Positions 36,512 through 46,100 of a stretch of DNA of 64,000 nucleotides are shown here, piece by piece; within the stretch, counting starts at the first letter, position 1, and the number at the start of each line of letters is the position of its first letter. The notes below the pieces were generated by a model that saw only the letters and a list, made by a program, of their open reading frames with translations, made no database searches and was not told the origin of the DNA. The stretch covers positions 94,457 through 158,456 of the forward strand of contig NZ_LIVM01000004.1 in assembly GCF_001418685.1 (NCBI RefSeq), read 5' to 3'. The DNA is from Apibacter mensalis (GTDB lineage: Bacteria > Bacteroidota > Bacteroidia > Flavobacteriales > Weeksellaceae). Made by a program: the position numbers and the translations under genes.

Positions 36512-37587
36512 CTATGCAGACTTGAGTGCGCTACACTTTGCCCCAGTTCTTAGCTTATCCAGCCTGTCTGCCCATTCCTGCATCATCTGCCGACGTTGCT
36601 CAATATACTCCTCATGATTTGTACACCCGCCGAACCTGATTGGGGTTTACATGAGATAACTGTGCCTCAATCCACTCTCTGGGGTAACCCTCTTCATTAA
36701 GTGCCGTTGAGATAGTTGCCCGTATGCCGTGTGTCGTTAGTTTATCTTTATATCCCATTCTTTTTAACCCTTGATTCAAGGTATTCTCGCTAATACAATC
36801 CGTTGGATTCATGCGGTGCGGTAATAAGTACAGTTGTCCGGTAAACTCATAAGTCAGTAACTCTTTAATAATAGCTATTGCTCGCGTGGGTAGAGGCACA
36901 TAATAATTCAGACAGCTCATGCACCTTTAAATACGGATTATGTTTAGACGGTAGACAGGGCAGTAACACCACATCAATGTCTGCCACCGGATTAAATCAC
37001 ACTAACCCCTCAGCAATCGCATGGCGGTATATCTCATTGAGCCAGCTTTTACACTTCTCAACAATAGATAAAGCCCTGCGACTTTCAATCTTTCGGAGTA
37101 CGGCTAACACTTCCAGCTATTTAATAGCCATTTATGGCAAATGCCCTAATCCGGGCAATAAGTCTTTAGTTAAATAATGGTCAATTTGAATAGCCGTACT
37201 TTGCCGCTTGTCTGCTTTGTTACACAGTTTTTGAAACTTAAACGCCTTCCAGTGCAAAGCAAATTCACCGAAGGTGATACTCGGTTCCTGCTGCTGATTG
37301 GATGCAGATGAACAACATTCAGCTTGACCATTTTTACCTGTTTGCTTAGAAGACTCAAAACCTAAATGAATTTCTTGTTTATACTTCTCGCATAAAATAC
37401 GTGCGTCTTTTAAACTTAAATATGGATAAGTACTAAGTGAAATTCTTTTTTCTTTTCCGTTAAACGTATAACGAAAATGCCAACTTTTAGTCCCCGTTGG
37501 AGAGACATATAAACTTAATCCCTTACTATCTTTTAACGTAAATGCTTTAGGTTTAGTCTTTTTTATAACCGTATCAGTAAGAGACAT
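36512..37587 (-). pseudogene. Disrupted P4-type tyrosine integrase
   Basis: Start at 37587 gives an N-terminal arm-binding DUF4102 domain (SLTDTVIKKTKPKAFTLKD, KGLSLYVSPTGTKSWHFRY). Stops then interrupt the core region around 37132-36920. The catalytic domain is readable again (GYKDKLTTHGIRATISTALNEEGY, QLSHVNPNQVRRVY), and after a +1 shift near the AAA run at about 36620 the typical tail (EEYIEQRRQMMQEWADRLDK) ends at 36512. This is a proteobacterial-style P4 integrase, unlike the Bacteroidetes-type one at 38613. At least one frameshift and several stops make it non-functional. Confidence 0.83.
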
Positions 37588-38612
37588 TATAATTCCCCCT
37601 TAATATCAAAAAACAGATAGAAAGATGCAGAATGAAAAAGGTAAAAAAGCGTAATGTATGGATTGTAAAAAGAAAATGTACGGTTGAATGTACGAATTAT
37701 TTGTAGCTTCATGCAGATAAATAGAGAAATCCATAAACAACAACCGAACAAAAAATATCGGTATTTCAATAGGTTATAGTAAAAAAATGGACTGTTTGGG
37801 ATGTGTATAGATAGTAAATTGGATCGGGAAACGCTATTAATAAATATAAGTTAACCCCTTAAATAATAACAAAATATCAATAAACAAAAAACACAATGTA
37901 CGGAAAGATGTACGGATTACTATTTCTATTAATATGAAATATTAGGTTGCAATATTAAATATAAAATTAGTATTTATCAATCCTATTTTTGTACGACTTC
38001 GCAGCCAAACAAACTCTCAGTTTTGAGTGCTAAAAGATATTTTTAGCGCCTCAAAACACACCTTGCCGTGTTACTCGAGTACACTATTATATTTTCATGA
38101 TAGCAATATTTTTGTTCTGCAAAAAACCGTCAGAACAAAATAGAATCAAGATAAATTATTTTTTTGATTATTAATTTATTTTACTGTCAGTTTTTATGTT
38201 TGAGAGAGTAAGTTGAATGATTGATGTATTGTTTAGTTGATGAGTTAAGCAATATTGTATCAAAACAACACTGAATAATTATTGAAAAGAATATTTTCCA
38301 ATAGGTGGATGTTATGGTTTGGTGTCTGTTTTTATGGGTAGAAATTATTTTTTATTTATCTGATGCTGGATTGATTCTTTACCTTTTAAAATATGTTTTT
38401 TTAGATATTTAAAAATATCCTTTTTTAGCCGTTCTTGAAAACGGCAAGGTAGTGTTTGTAGTCCTGCCTAAAGGCGAAAATACAACCGTCATGTACCGGT
38501 CATTATAATTCTCTATACATGGCTACTCCCCTGCACAGGGTAAACACCGATACCCCATAAGTTAATGTGTCGAGAGCTAGAGCATCTGTATAACTAAATA
38601 GTTAGAGAGACT
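37588..38612. other. Gene-poor stretch with paired TGTACG repeats
   Basis: No convincing gene in about 1 kb. It holds two pairs of TGTACG-type repeats: TGTACGG at 37677 with TGTACGA at 37689, and TGTACGG at 37897 with TGTACGG at 37909. Both pairs have a 12-bp period and lie upstream of the P4-type integrase start. It also holds the right arm of the long inverted repeat (38483-38526). A 60-codon frame at 37587-37769 has no coding signs. Confidence 0.5.
38483..38526. repeat. Subterminal inverted repeat, right arm
   Basis: Contains CATGTACCGGTCATTAT and TACATGGCTACT. Its reverse complement matches 28749-28798 with few mismatches. The adjoining CCCTGCACAGGG (38529-38540) resembles ACCCTGTGCACAC at 28611 on the left side. 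Confidence 0.55.
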
Positions 38613-39860
38613 TTAATCAATAAGCAGCTTGGTGTTTTTGGCTCTTTCTTCTTTTTCAAATGAAGATAAATAATTTTCAGTAGTTTTTAAATCTCTATGA
38701 TCTAAACTTTCAGAAATGTAGGCAATATTGGCTCCACTGCGTTTAAGAACGATGGCATAGGAGTGCCTTGCTGTATAAGTACTGATAGATTGTTCAATAC
38801 CTAAAGCCTGAGCAATTTTTTTTCATCCGTTTACCACAGTATTTAATAACACTTGCTATAATGTTTTTTCCTGCTCTGCGGTTTCATCATCTTTTAGGTA
38901 AGGAAATAAATAATTATCGGAATGATGTGCAGCATTACCCCATTGTTGAATAATTTTATTAATTTTTGGCGTCAATATCGCTGAAATCTCTCGTTTTCTA
39001 TTTGGAGATTCGGAGTGTTTTTTGTCTGTAAAAAATATTTCGCCTTGTTGAAAGTTTCTATATTTCAGACGGAGCATATCGGCAAAGTTAATCCCATTAC
39101 ACAGATAAGAAAATAACCATAAATCCCGATAACGTTTAGTGGTTTCTAATCCGTCGTCAAAATTTGCAATCTTTTTAATCTATTCAATGGTTAAAGCCAG
39201 CTTTCGGCTTTTAGCGGCTGGAATTTCATATAATGTTTTTCCAAATATATAATCAACCGCTTTAATTAAACTTTTTTTTGAGCACCATTCATCAAATGGC
39301 GGATTGCACGGCAATACATACCAATAGTAGTATAATCGGTATCGCGAAGCAAAGAATCTTGCTCATACCGTTTTAACCACTCCACCGTAACTTGTGATAA
39401 AACAATATTTTTACCTGCAAACCGTTCAATATGTGTTAATGCACACTGATAATACTGCCTGTCACCAATTTGGTTATTCTCATGTAATGTCTCGATTTTT
39501 TGATGAAAAAGTGAGTTTAAAGTATTTCCACTATAAGCAGCACTGCCTTGTATGGCAAGTTTCAACCGTTCAAAAGAAAAATGGCCGTTTTGTTCTAGTT
39601 TTTTAAGGGCTGTTTTAACCTGCTTAAAAGAGAGCTACATACCCATGCGAGCCAGAAGTGTTTTGCTTTTTGTATCCGGTAACTTATCCCAATCAACTAA
39701 TGTTAAAGATTTTCCGATAGAGAAATAGATCCTTTTTCGTTGATAAGTTACTCTTACTTTAATCGGAAATGTTCCTTTGGCATTTGCTTGTCTATTATCT
39801 AGGATTGTTGCAAGGGTGATCCCATTACTGGCGTATTGAAAGATAGTATTATCATTTGTG
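38613..39860 (-). pseudogene. Disrupted Bacteroidetes-type tyrosine integrase
   Basis: Reading on the minus strand gives an N-terminal arm-binding domain (ATILDNRQANAKGTFPIKVRVTYQRKRIYF). A SAM-like core follows (NQIGDRQYYQCALTHIERFAGK, DTDYTTIGMYCRAIRHLMN). The catalytic domain follows with YTARHSYAIVLKRSGAN and the tyrosine in LDHRDLKTTENYLSSF. Breaks: a TAG at 39635, a frame change at the A-run near 39270, a TAG near 39180, and another stop and frame change near 38850. No good start codon is seen. It sits next to the right att repeat and is transcribed inward, as an element's own integrase would be. Confidence 0.85.
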
Positions 39861-39874
39861 TGTCCACAATAACT

Positions 39875-39893
39875 TGCACACAAGTTGCACACA
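39875..39893. repeat. Candidate integrase arm-type site (right pair)
   Basis: TGCACACA at 39875-39882 and 39886-39893, an 11-bp period identical to the pair near the left end. It lies just before the integrase N-terminal codons and 112 bp inside the right att repeat. Confidence 0.5.
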
Positions 39894-40004
39894 AATATAG
39901 ATATTAAGTATTGAAATAAGCAAAATAAAGAAATAAAAAAAAATAGATATACGTTGATATTCAACTATATATATAAAATATAAAAAACGAGTAATTAAAG
40001 GGTA

Positions 40005-40058
40005 CTGACTGTTAATCAGAGGGTCGCTGGTTCGAGCCCAGCAGGAGGAGCAAATGAA
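40005..40058. repeat. Right attachment repeat (att, 54 bp)
   Basis: Exact copy of 28518-28571, that is, the 3' part of tRNA-Asn. It lacks the 5' half of the tRNA so it is not a functional tRNA. The following AAAGAGTTACAA and TTGTAGCTCTTT (40063-40091) is a decayed copy of the tRNA terminator. Confidence 0.92.
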
Positions 40059-40259
40059 AATCAAAGAGTTACAATAGATTTGTAGCTCTTTTTATTTTAG
40101 TTACCTAAACAAACTATAAGCAACGACCAAGAATAATCGATTTGTAAATCTTTTTTTTAAGCGTATATAATTTGTACTCATTATACCAACTCCTTTACAT
40201 TTAAAAATATTTAATTATTTACCATTAAATCATTGATTCTAAGAAAACAATAAAAACTT

Positions 40260-40409
40260 ATGGAAAGAGAAAGGCGTAAATTTATACTTTACTTGTTAAA
40301 ATTGAAACATAAGGAAGATAAGTTCAAATTATTACTAGATATTGGAAAATCTGTAGAAGATTATACAACGTTAAATATTAACAAAAATTTAACACAAGTG
40401 AAAAGATAA
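40260..40409 (+). CDS. Small hypothetical ORF beside the hcp pair
   Basis: 49 codons from ATG 40260 (MERERRKFILYLLKLKHKED...). Rich in Lys, AT-rich, no known motif. Position between the right att repeat and the chromosomal hcp genes. It may be a real small gene or chance; there is no independent support. Confidence 0.25.
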   Translation: MERERRKFILYLLKLKHKEDKFKLLLDIGKSVEDYTTLNINKNLTQVKR

Positions 40410-40425
40410 GATAAAATAAGATAAA

Positions 40426-40433
40426 TAAATTTG
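40426..40433 (+). promoter_or_regulatory. Probable -7 element for the hcp pair
   Basis: TAAATTTG fits TAnnTTTG and lies 53 bp before the start of hcp at 40486. I did not identify a matching -33 element. Confidence 0.4.
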
Positions 40434-40485
40434 TGGTATAAAATATATTAAATATTTATAACATTAATTCTTAAATTTTTTTATT

Positions 40486-40872
40486 ATGTCATTTAAAGCA
40501 AAATTAGAAGTTGCTGGTAAGAAGTATAACATTTTAAATGTTAATTATTCTTTAGCCCAAGAAACGGACCCAACCGGGCGTCCATCTTCTCAAACCAGAG
40601 GAGGAAGAATTGAAGTAACCGTTGAATCAACAGGAGAAACTGATATCTTTGAATGGATGACTAATAGTTTTGAAAAAAAAGATGGTAAGGTAATCTTTAT
40701 AAAAAGAGATTCCGATGCCACTTTAAAAGAGTTATCATTTACAGATGGGTATGTGGTTAAATATAAAGAGAATTTTGACGCTTCCGGAACTAACCCATTA
40801 ACTGAAACCTTTACTATTTCAGCAAAAGCAATTAAAATGGGAACAGGAGAACATATTAATGAATGGGTATAA
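40486..40872 (+). CDS. tssD: T6SS tube protein Hcp (TssD), chromosomal copy 1
   Basis: A 128-residue Hcp of the Bacteroidetes TssD family (SFKAKLEVAGKKYNIL, TRGGRIEVTVEST, GEHINEWV end). It differs more from the island copy than the next gene does. Base use is AT-rich like the host. It would form the T6SS inner tube. No tss structural genes occur in this window, so the main T6SS locus must be elsewhere. Confidence 0.88.
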   Translation: MSFKAKLEVAGKKYNILNVNYSLAQETDPTGRPSSQTRGGRIEVTVESTGETDIFEWMTNSFEKKDGKVIFIKRDSDATLKELSFTDGYVVKYKENFDASGTNPLTETFTISAKAIKMGTGEHINEWV

Positions 40873-40966
40873 ATCCCTAAATTAATAACTTTCTGAGTTA
40901 TAACGGATTTTAATAATTTCCCCTTTTTTATATATAAATAATTATAAATTAATTAAAATTTAAAAT

Positions 40967-41362
40967 ATGTCATCGTTCTTAGCTAAATTAGAAATGGATG
41001 GTAAAATTCATAATGTTCTACAATGTAAATACAGTTTTAATCAAGGAGTAGATAGTACAGGTAAACCACAAGCCACTATTCGTGGTGGGCAAATTCATTT
41101 AACGCTTGAAAGTACAGGAGCATCTTATTTTGTTGATTGGATGTTATCTACAGAAAAAACGAAAGATGCAAAAATAGTATTTTATCGTAGAGATGCTATG
41201 AGTAAACTACAGGAAGTAAAATTTGAAAAAGGATATTGCATTGAATTTTCAGAGGAATTTGATTCTGTAAATAATGAGCCTATGAAGATTAATCTTTTAA
41301 TAGTAGCAAAATCACTTTCTATAAGTAATGTAGTCTATGAAAATGTATGGAAAATTGGATAA
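40967..41362 (+). CDS. tssD: T6SS tube protein Hcp (TssD), chromosomal copy 2
   Basis: A 131-residue Hcp that begins MSSFLAKLEMDG, as does the island copy MSSFLAKLEIDG, with parallel RRDAMSKLQEVKF and SLSISNVVYENVW segments. It is thus the closest relative of the island gene in this window. Located 94 bp after the first copy and before a terminator, so probably in the same transcript. The presence of several paralogues suggests different effectors are carried. Confidence 0.88.
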   Translation: MSSFLAKLEMDGKIHNVLQCKYSFNQGVDSTGKPQATIRGGQIHLTLESTGASYFVDWMLSTEKTKDAKIVFYRRDAMSKLQEVKFEKGYCIEFSEEFDSVNNEPMKINLLIVAKSLSISNVVYENVWKIG

Positions 41363-41380
41363 TTAAATATGTCTAAATAT

Positions 41381-41430
41381 ATTCTTTGAAAAATTATTAA
41401 TTTTTCAAAGAATTAAAGTTTTTTTATTTT
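41381..41430 (+). terminator. Terminator after the hcp pair
   Basis: ATTCTTTGAAAAATT (41381-41395) is the exact complement of AATTTTTCAAAGAAT (41399-41413) with a 3-nt loop, followed by TAAAG and a T-run. Confidence 0.8.
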
Positions 41431-41550
41431 TTATAATTATTTAGGATTAAATAATAAATAATTATAAAGAATAATTATAATTTATTTAAGTAAATTTGAC
41501 TTATAAGAAATATAACTTAAGATCAAATAGAATAAGCTATTTTAGAGTAA

Positions 41551-41940
41551 TTATTTAGATGATTTCTTTTTTTTCTTTTTTTTATGATTTTGATTGATAG
41601 CCCTATCCCTTTTTAGCTGTAAATACTTATTATACTGTTCTGTAGATAATACTTCCTTTAATTTAAAATCAATTTCCCTGTTATGATTTTCCATCAAAAA
41701 GCGTAGCTCTCCATCGTCAATTCCTTTATCCATTGCGTTTTTTAGTTTGATAGTTTTCTCTAATATGAATTCATGAAGTTCGAATTTTTGAAAATCGTCA
41801 AGATTAAGATCTTCGTCTAACTTATTTAGCTGATTTTCTGTAATTTCTTCGGGTATATAAGAGTTATTATTTTGGGCATATGAAATAGAAAAGGAAGCTA
41901 ACAGTAAAAATATATGAAAATAGGTCTTAAATGATTGCAT
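41551..41940 (-). CDS. Small exported protein with a Lys-rich tail
   Basis: A 129-residue protein with a signal peptide (residues 1-22, ending ISYA-Q). The mature part is helical and charged, with a motif like the Spy/CpxP LTxxQ family (LSTEQYNKYLQLKRDRA). The last dozen residues are almost all Lys, Ser and His. A periplasmic stress or chaperone role is only a guess from the weak Spy-like pattern. It is transcribed divergently from recX. Confidence 0.6.
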   Translation of the reverse strand: MQSFKTYFHIFLLLASFSISYAQNNNSYIPEEITENQLNKLDEDLNLDDFQKFELHEFILEKTIKLKNAMDKGIDDGELRFLMENHNREIDFKLKEVLSTEQYNKYLQLKRDRAINQNHKKKKKKKSSK

Positions 41941-42046
41941 AAGATGTAAATTAATGTGATAAAAATACTTAAAAAATAGTTTGTTTTACTAAGTTCAACT
42001 AAATTTTAAAAAACTTTTTTATATTTTAGTGCTTTAATTGTATATC

Positions 42047-42502
42047 ATGCTTATTTTGCCTCAAATAAAAAAGAAATTAGCAGATTATTGTGTCTATCAG
42101 GATCGTAGTCATTATGAGGTGGAACAAAAATTGAAAGAAATTACAAATTTAAATGAAGAAGAGAGAGGAGAAATACTTATATGGTTGATACAAAATAATT
42201 TTTTAAGTGAGGAAAGATTTGCAAAGTCATACGCAAGAGGAAAATTTTATCAAAAAAAATGGGGTAAAATAAAAATTAAGCAAGGTTTAAAACAAAAAAG
42301 AATTCCCGGTAGTTTAATCAATGTAGCATTAGAGGAAATACAAGAAACAGATTATTGTTCAACTCTAACTGGTTTAGCTGAGAAAAAATGGAAAGTTCTT
42401 AAGGAAACTGATCTATTTTTAAAAAAGAAAAAATTATATAACTACCTATTGCAAAAAGGATATGAAAATTTTTTAATCAATAAAATACTAAAAGATTATT
42501 AA
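42047..42502 (+). CDS. recX: Regulatory protein RecX
   Basis: A 151-residue RecX-like protein, which binds RecA filaments and limits recombination. The tandem helical repeats are readable (DYCVYQDRSHYEVEQKLKE, IWLIQNNFLSEERFAKSYARGKFYQKKWGKIKI). I use ATG 42047, although a TTG nine bases earlier is also in frame. Its stop overlaps the end of trxA on the opposite strand by 4 bp. Confidence 0.85.
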   Translation: MLILPQIKKKLADYCVYQDRSHYEVEQKLKEITNLNEEERGEILIWLIQNNFLSEERFAKSYARGKFYQKKWGKIKIKQGLKQKRIPGSLINVALEEIQETDYCSTLTGLAEKKWKVLKETDLFLKKKKLYNYLLQKGYENFLINKILKDY

Positions 42503-42795
42503 ATGTATTGATGTAGCAAATCTATAATTTCTTGAGCTGCTCTCACACCGCTATCTCTCCATTTTATTTCTCCGTTTTTAAAAATAATTAAGGTTGGTAC
42601 TGACTGAATACGAAAGGTATTTGCCAATGTTGGATTTTTATCTATATCGACTTTTATTATTATTGCTTTATCCCCTATTTTTTCTTTTACTTCTTTCAAA
42701 ATTGGTGTTAACATTTTACAGGGTTGACACCATTCAGCGGAAAAGTCAATTAATACGGTTTTATCACCTCGGATAATATCTTTAAAATTTGACAT
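42499..42795 (-). CDS. trxA: Thioredoxin
   Basis: A 98-residue cytoplasmic thioredoxin that reduces protein disulfides. The active site is WCQPCK (C23, C26) instead of the common WCGPC, and the fold elements VLIDFSAEWCQPCKMLTPIL and RIQSVPTLIIFKNGE (cis-proline loop) are present. The Gln in the active-site dipeptide may shift the redox potential. It converges on recX with a 4-bp overlap. Confidence 0.93.
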   Translation of the reverse strand: MSNFKDIIRGDKTVLIDFSAEWCQPCKMLTPILKEVKEKIGDKAIIIKVDIDKNPTLANTFRIQSVPTLIIFKNGEIKWRDSGVRAAQEIIDLLHQYI

Positions 42796-43177
42796 ATGTA
42801 TTCAATATTAATTACATGATAAAATACAAAAATTAAACCGTTGAACGTTTACTTAGAGTTTTTATCGTTATTTACAGATGGTTAATTAAATGAATGATGT
42901 ACCGCCTTCGTTTTTTTGATGAAAATTAAGATGTTGTAATTTAGGGTATTAAATAAATAGCTTAACTATATAAAAATATCACATTAATTAAATTATTTTA
43001 AAGAATCAGAACATTATGAAGTAATTGAATTTACAGGTATTACTTTTTCTTTCAAAGTTAATAATATTGCAAATAAATTGACGGGCTACCTAAAAAGTAA
43101 TCATTCATTTTATGGAATAAAATTTCACCGTTTAACATGTATATCAAAAAAAAGTATAATTTAGTTTATTTATAAAT
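42796..43177. other. Intergenic stretch upstream of the surface protein gene
   Basis: No gene or RNA is recognisable in these 382 bp. TAAATTTG at 43173-43180 resembles a -7 element but overlaps the start of the next gene. Confidence 0.5.
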
Positions 43178-46100
43178 TTGCTACATAGATCCATATTCAT
43201 ACTAATTATAGTTTGCTTGAGTTTAATAACTCACGCACAAGATATTACTTGGAAAAATCCAAATTTCAGGTGTAAAGAAATTTTAGTAAAAGATACATTA
43301 CTAATTTTAGATTCATTAACGATTATTCCTGAGCAAATTTCTATAAAGAATAGCAATAATGAAGAAATTAATCCTCGTTTATACTCATTCAAACCCGCCT
43401 TAAACGCATTAGTTATTAACCCATCCTTAGTATATCAAGACTTAAAAATTTGTTATTACCTATTTCCCGAAAAAAAGGAAAAGAAAATTTATTCCAAAGA
43501 TACGTCTCTTATAGTGAAAATCAATAAACCGTTGAAACTATATGAAATAACAGAAAAAACTATAAAAAAGAATGAATTTTTTCAAAATTTGACGAGTTCG
43601 GGAACATTAATAAGAGGAATCACTTTTGGTAATAATCAAAGCGCCTCAGTGCAGTCTTCACTAGATTTAGAGCTTTCCGGACATTTGAGCAAAGAAGTTA
43701 TGATAAAAGCTGCTATTTCCGATCATAATATTCCCATACAAGCAGACGGATATACCCAACGATTGGATGAGTTCGATAAAATTTATATTGAATTATCCAA
43801 TAATGATTCTTATATAAGGGCAGGGCATCTAGATTTGGTTCAAGATCAAGATTATTTTGCCAATTTCTCAAGTAAGATTACCGGGATTCAAATTGGAACG
43901 CGATTAAAGCATAAAAGTTCATTTACAGATTTGTACGCTTTAGGGTCACTATCCAGAGGAGAATTTAACCGAATGAAATTTTCGGGAGTAGAAGGAAATC
44001 AAGGACCCTATAAACTAAAAGGAAAGCAAGGGGAACTTTTTATAATTGTGATCTCCGGTTCGGAAAAAGTTTATATGAACGGGTCCTTACTAAAAAGAGG
44101 AGAAGACCAAGATTATACCATTAATTATAATACAGGAGAACTTACCTTTACCCCTAAAACTTATATATCTTCTAATAGTCGTATAGTAGTCGAATATATT
44201 TATAATACAACTACTTATACCCGTTTTTTACTCTATACGGGAGGTAGATATGAATCTGAAAAATTTAGTTTCAGTACTCATATATTTTCTGAAAAGGATA
44301 CTAAAGAAAGCAATCAGGATTTAACTAATGCTCAAAAAGAAGTATTAAGTCAGGCAGGTAATGAAAGGGATCAAATGTATGTATCCAATGCAATAGTAAC
44401 CGAATACGATCCGAACAAAATTCTTTATAAAAAATTAAATTTAGGACAAGAAGAAATTTATCAATATTCAACGGATAGTTCAGAAGAATTATATGCGCTT
44501 TCATTTACTTATATGGGAGCAAATAAAGGAAATTACAAAATTGTACAACTTCCCGTAAATGGGCGAGTATACGAGTATGTACCTCCGATTGATGGTATCT
44601 TACAGGGAGAGTACGAACCGATCACCAAATTAATTCCACCACAAAAAACACAAGTCATTTCAACTCATGCGGAATATAGATTTAACAAAGGTAATATAGG
44701 GGTAAATGTAGCATTAAGCAACCACGATGAAAACACATTTTCGTCTATAGGAAATGATAAAAACAATGGTTTTGCAAGCAGGCTATATATGAATAAAAAT
44801 ATTGATAAAAAAGATTGGAAAAGCAATTTAAATTTATCTCATGCATTTATTCAGAAAAATTTTCACATTTTAGAGAGGATAAATGAAGTAGAATTTGACA
44901 GGGATTTTAACATTTCCCAAGAATTTAACGGTATAAATCAAAATAAATTAAGTTTAGGATGGCAGAATAGTTTATATGAAAAATGGAAAATAAATTATAG
45001 CTTAAATTTTTTAGATGAGGAAAATTATTATACTGGTTATAAAAATGAAATATTAGTTGGATATACTGATGAAAATACCAAAATAATAACAAACACAAGT
45101 TATTTGCATTCCACACAACAAGACAGTATAAAGTCAAATTTTATCAAACATGTTACGGAAATTAATCATCGAATAGGAAATGTAAAAGCAGGAATCGGTT
45201 ATAAAGGAGAATTCAATAATATTAAAAACAATTTATTATCAAAATATACCTTATCCAGTTTTAATTGGAATGAACTATATTCCACTTTTGCAATAGATAG
45301 CGCAAAAATAAATACTAAATTAAAATTGTATGCTAGGACAGATGATTCAGTACGTATTGGTAAACTGAAAAATTTTACAAGTTCTTATGGGGTAATTTTA
45401 AACAACCAATTGATAAAATCCCAAAATCAGAACTTATACTTAGATATCCATTACAGGAAGGTTCATTATAGTAAAGCTCTTTATAAAAATCGAAAAGATG
45501 AAAATTATATTTTGGGTTCAATCCGCTGGAATAAAATATTTTTAAAAAAAGGGTTATTATTAAATTCTGCTTATGAGTTGTCCAGCGGACAGGAAGCTCA
45601 AAGGGAATTTAAATATATAAAAGTAACAGATGGTAAAGGAATTTATAAATGGACGGATTATAATGGGAATGGTATAGAAGAAATTGATGAATTTGAAGTG
45701 GCAGAGTTTAGTGACCAGGCCCAATATATTCGGGTGTATACAGATAAAATTAACTATTTAAAATCAAACAATAATAAATTCATTTTTAACTTACAAGTTT
45801 TTCCTTCACGCTTTCTTCATTCGAATTGGTGGGAAAGAATAACCTTACAATCATCTTTTCAATCGATCTCATCCTATAAGAAAAAAAATAAAACCGCTGA
45901 ATTAAATCCTTTTTCTAGTAAAGATCTTTTGACTCAAACACAAAATTTTACTTCGAACCTATCATTTAATCGAATCAGTATACACCAATGGACGGGAACG
46001 TTCCAATTTATGGAAAATAATACGACACAATTTATATTTACCGGAAAAGACAAAAGAAATAATATCAATTTTCAAACCTTATTCAATTATAAACCATGGG

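Larger units (their letters stand above)
28518..40058. mobile_element. Integrated T6SS-effector island in tRNA-Asn
   Basis: About 11.5 kb bounded by an exact 54-bp direct repeat of the 3' part of tRNA-Asn. Between the repeats are hcp, vgrG, a PAAR-like gene, a nuclease effector with immunity genes, unknown genes, an HNH gene and remnants of two tyrosine integrases. Codon choice in hcp, vgrG and the HNH gene is visibly richer in G and C (many GCC, ACC, CCC codons) than in flanking chromosomal genes, consistent with transfer. The integrases are disrupted, so the island looks unable to mobilise itself. Helper functions for conjugation are absent, so it is an integrative cargo island rather than an ICE. 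Confidence 0.85.

Noticed and set aside
37587..37769. Short hydrophobic frame upstream of the P4-type integrase
   Set aside because: AT-rich, low-complexity residues and no signal of coding. It overlaps the integrase upstream region and candidate binding repeats.
38570..38600. TAGAGCATCTG, as in the tRNA-Asn D arm, as a third att relic
   Set aside because: Only 11 matching bases, with no extension on either side. Too short to support a third attachment site.
39852..40064. Minus-strand frame crossing the right att repeat
   Set aside because: It reads through the tRNA fragment and the integrase arm region in a frame without motifs. It is probably a chance frame.
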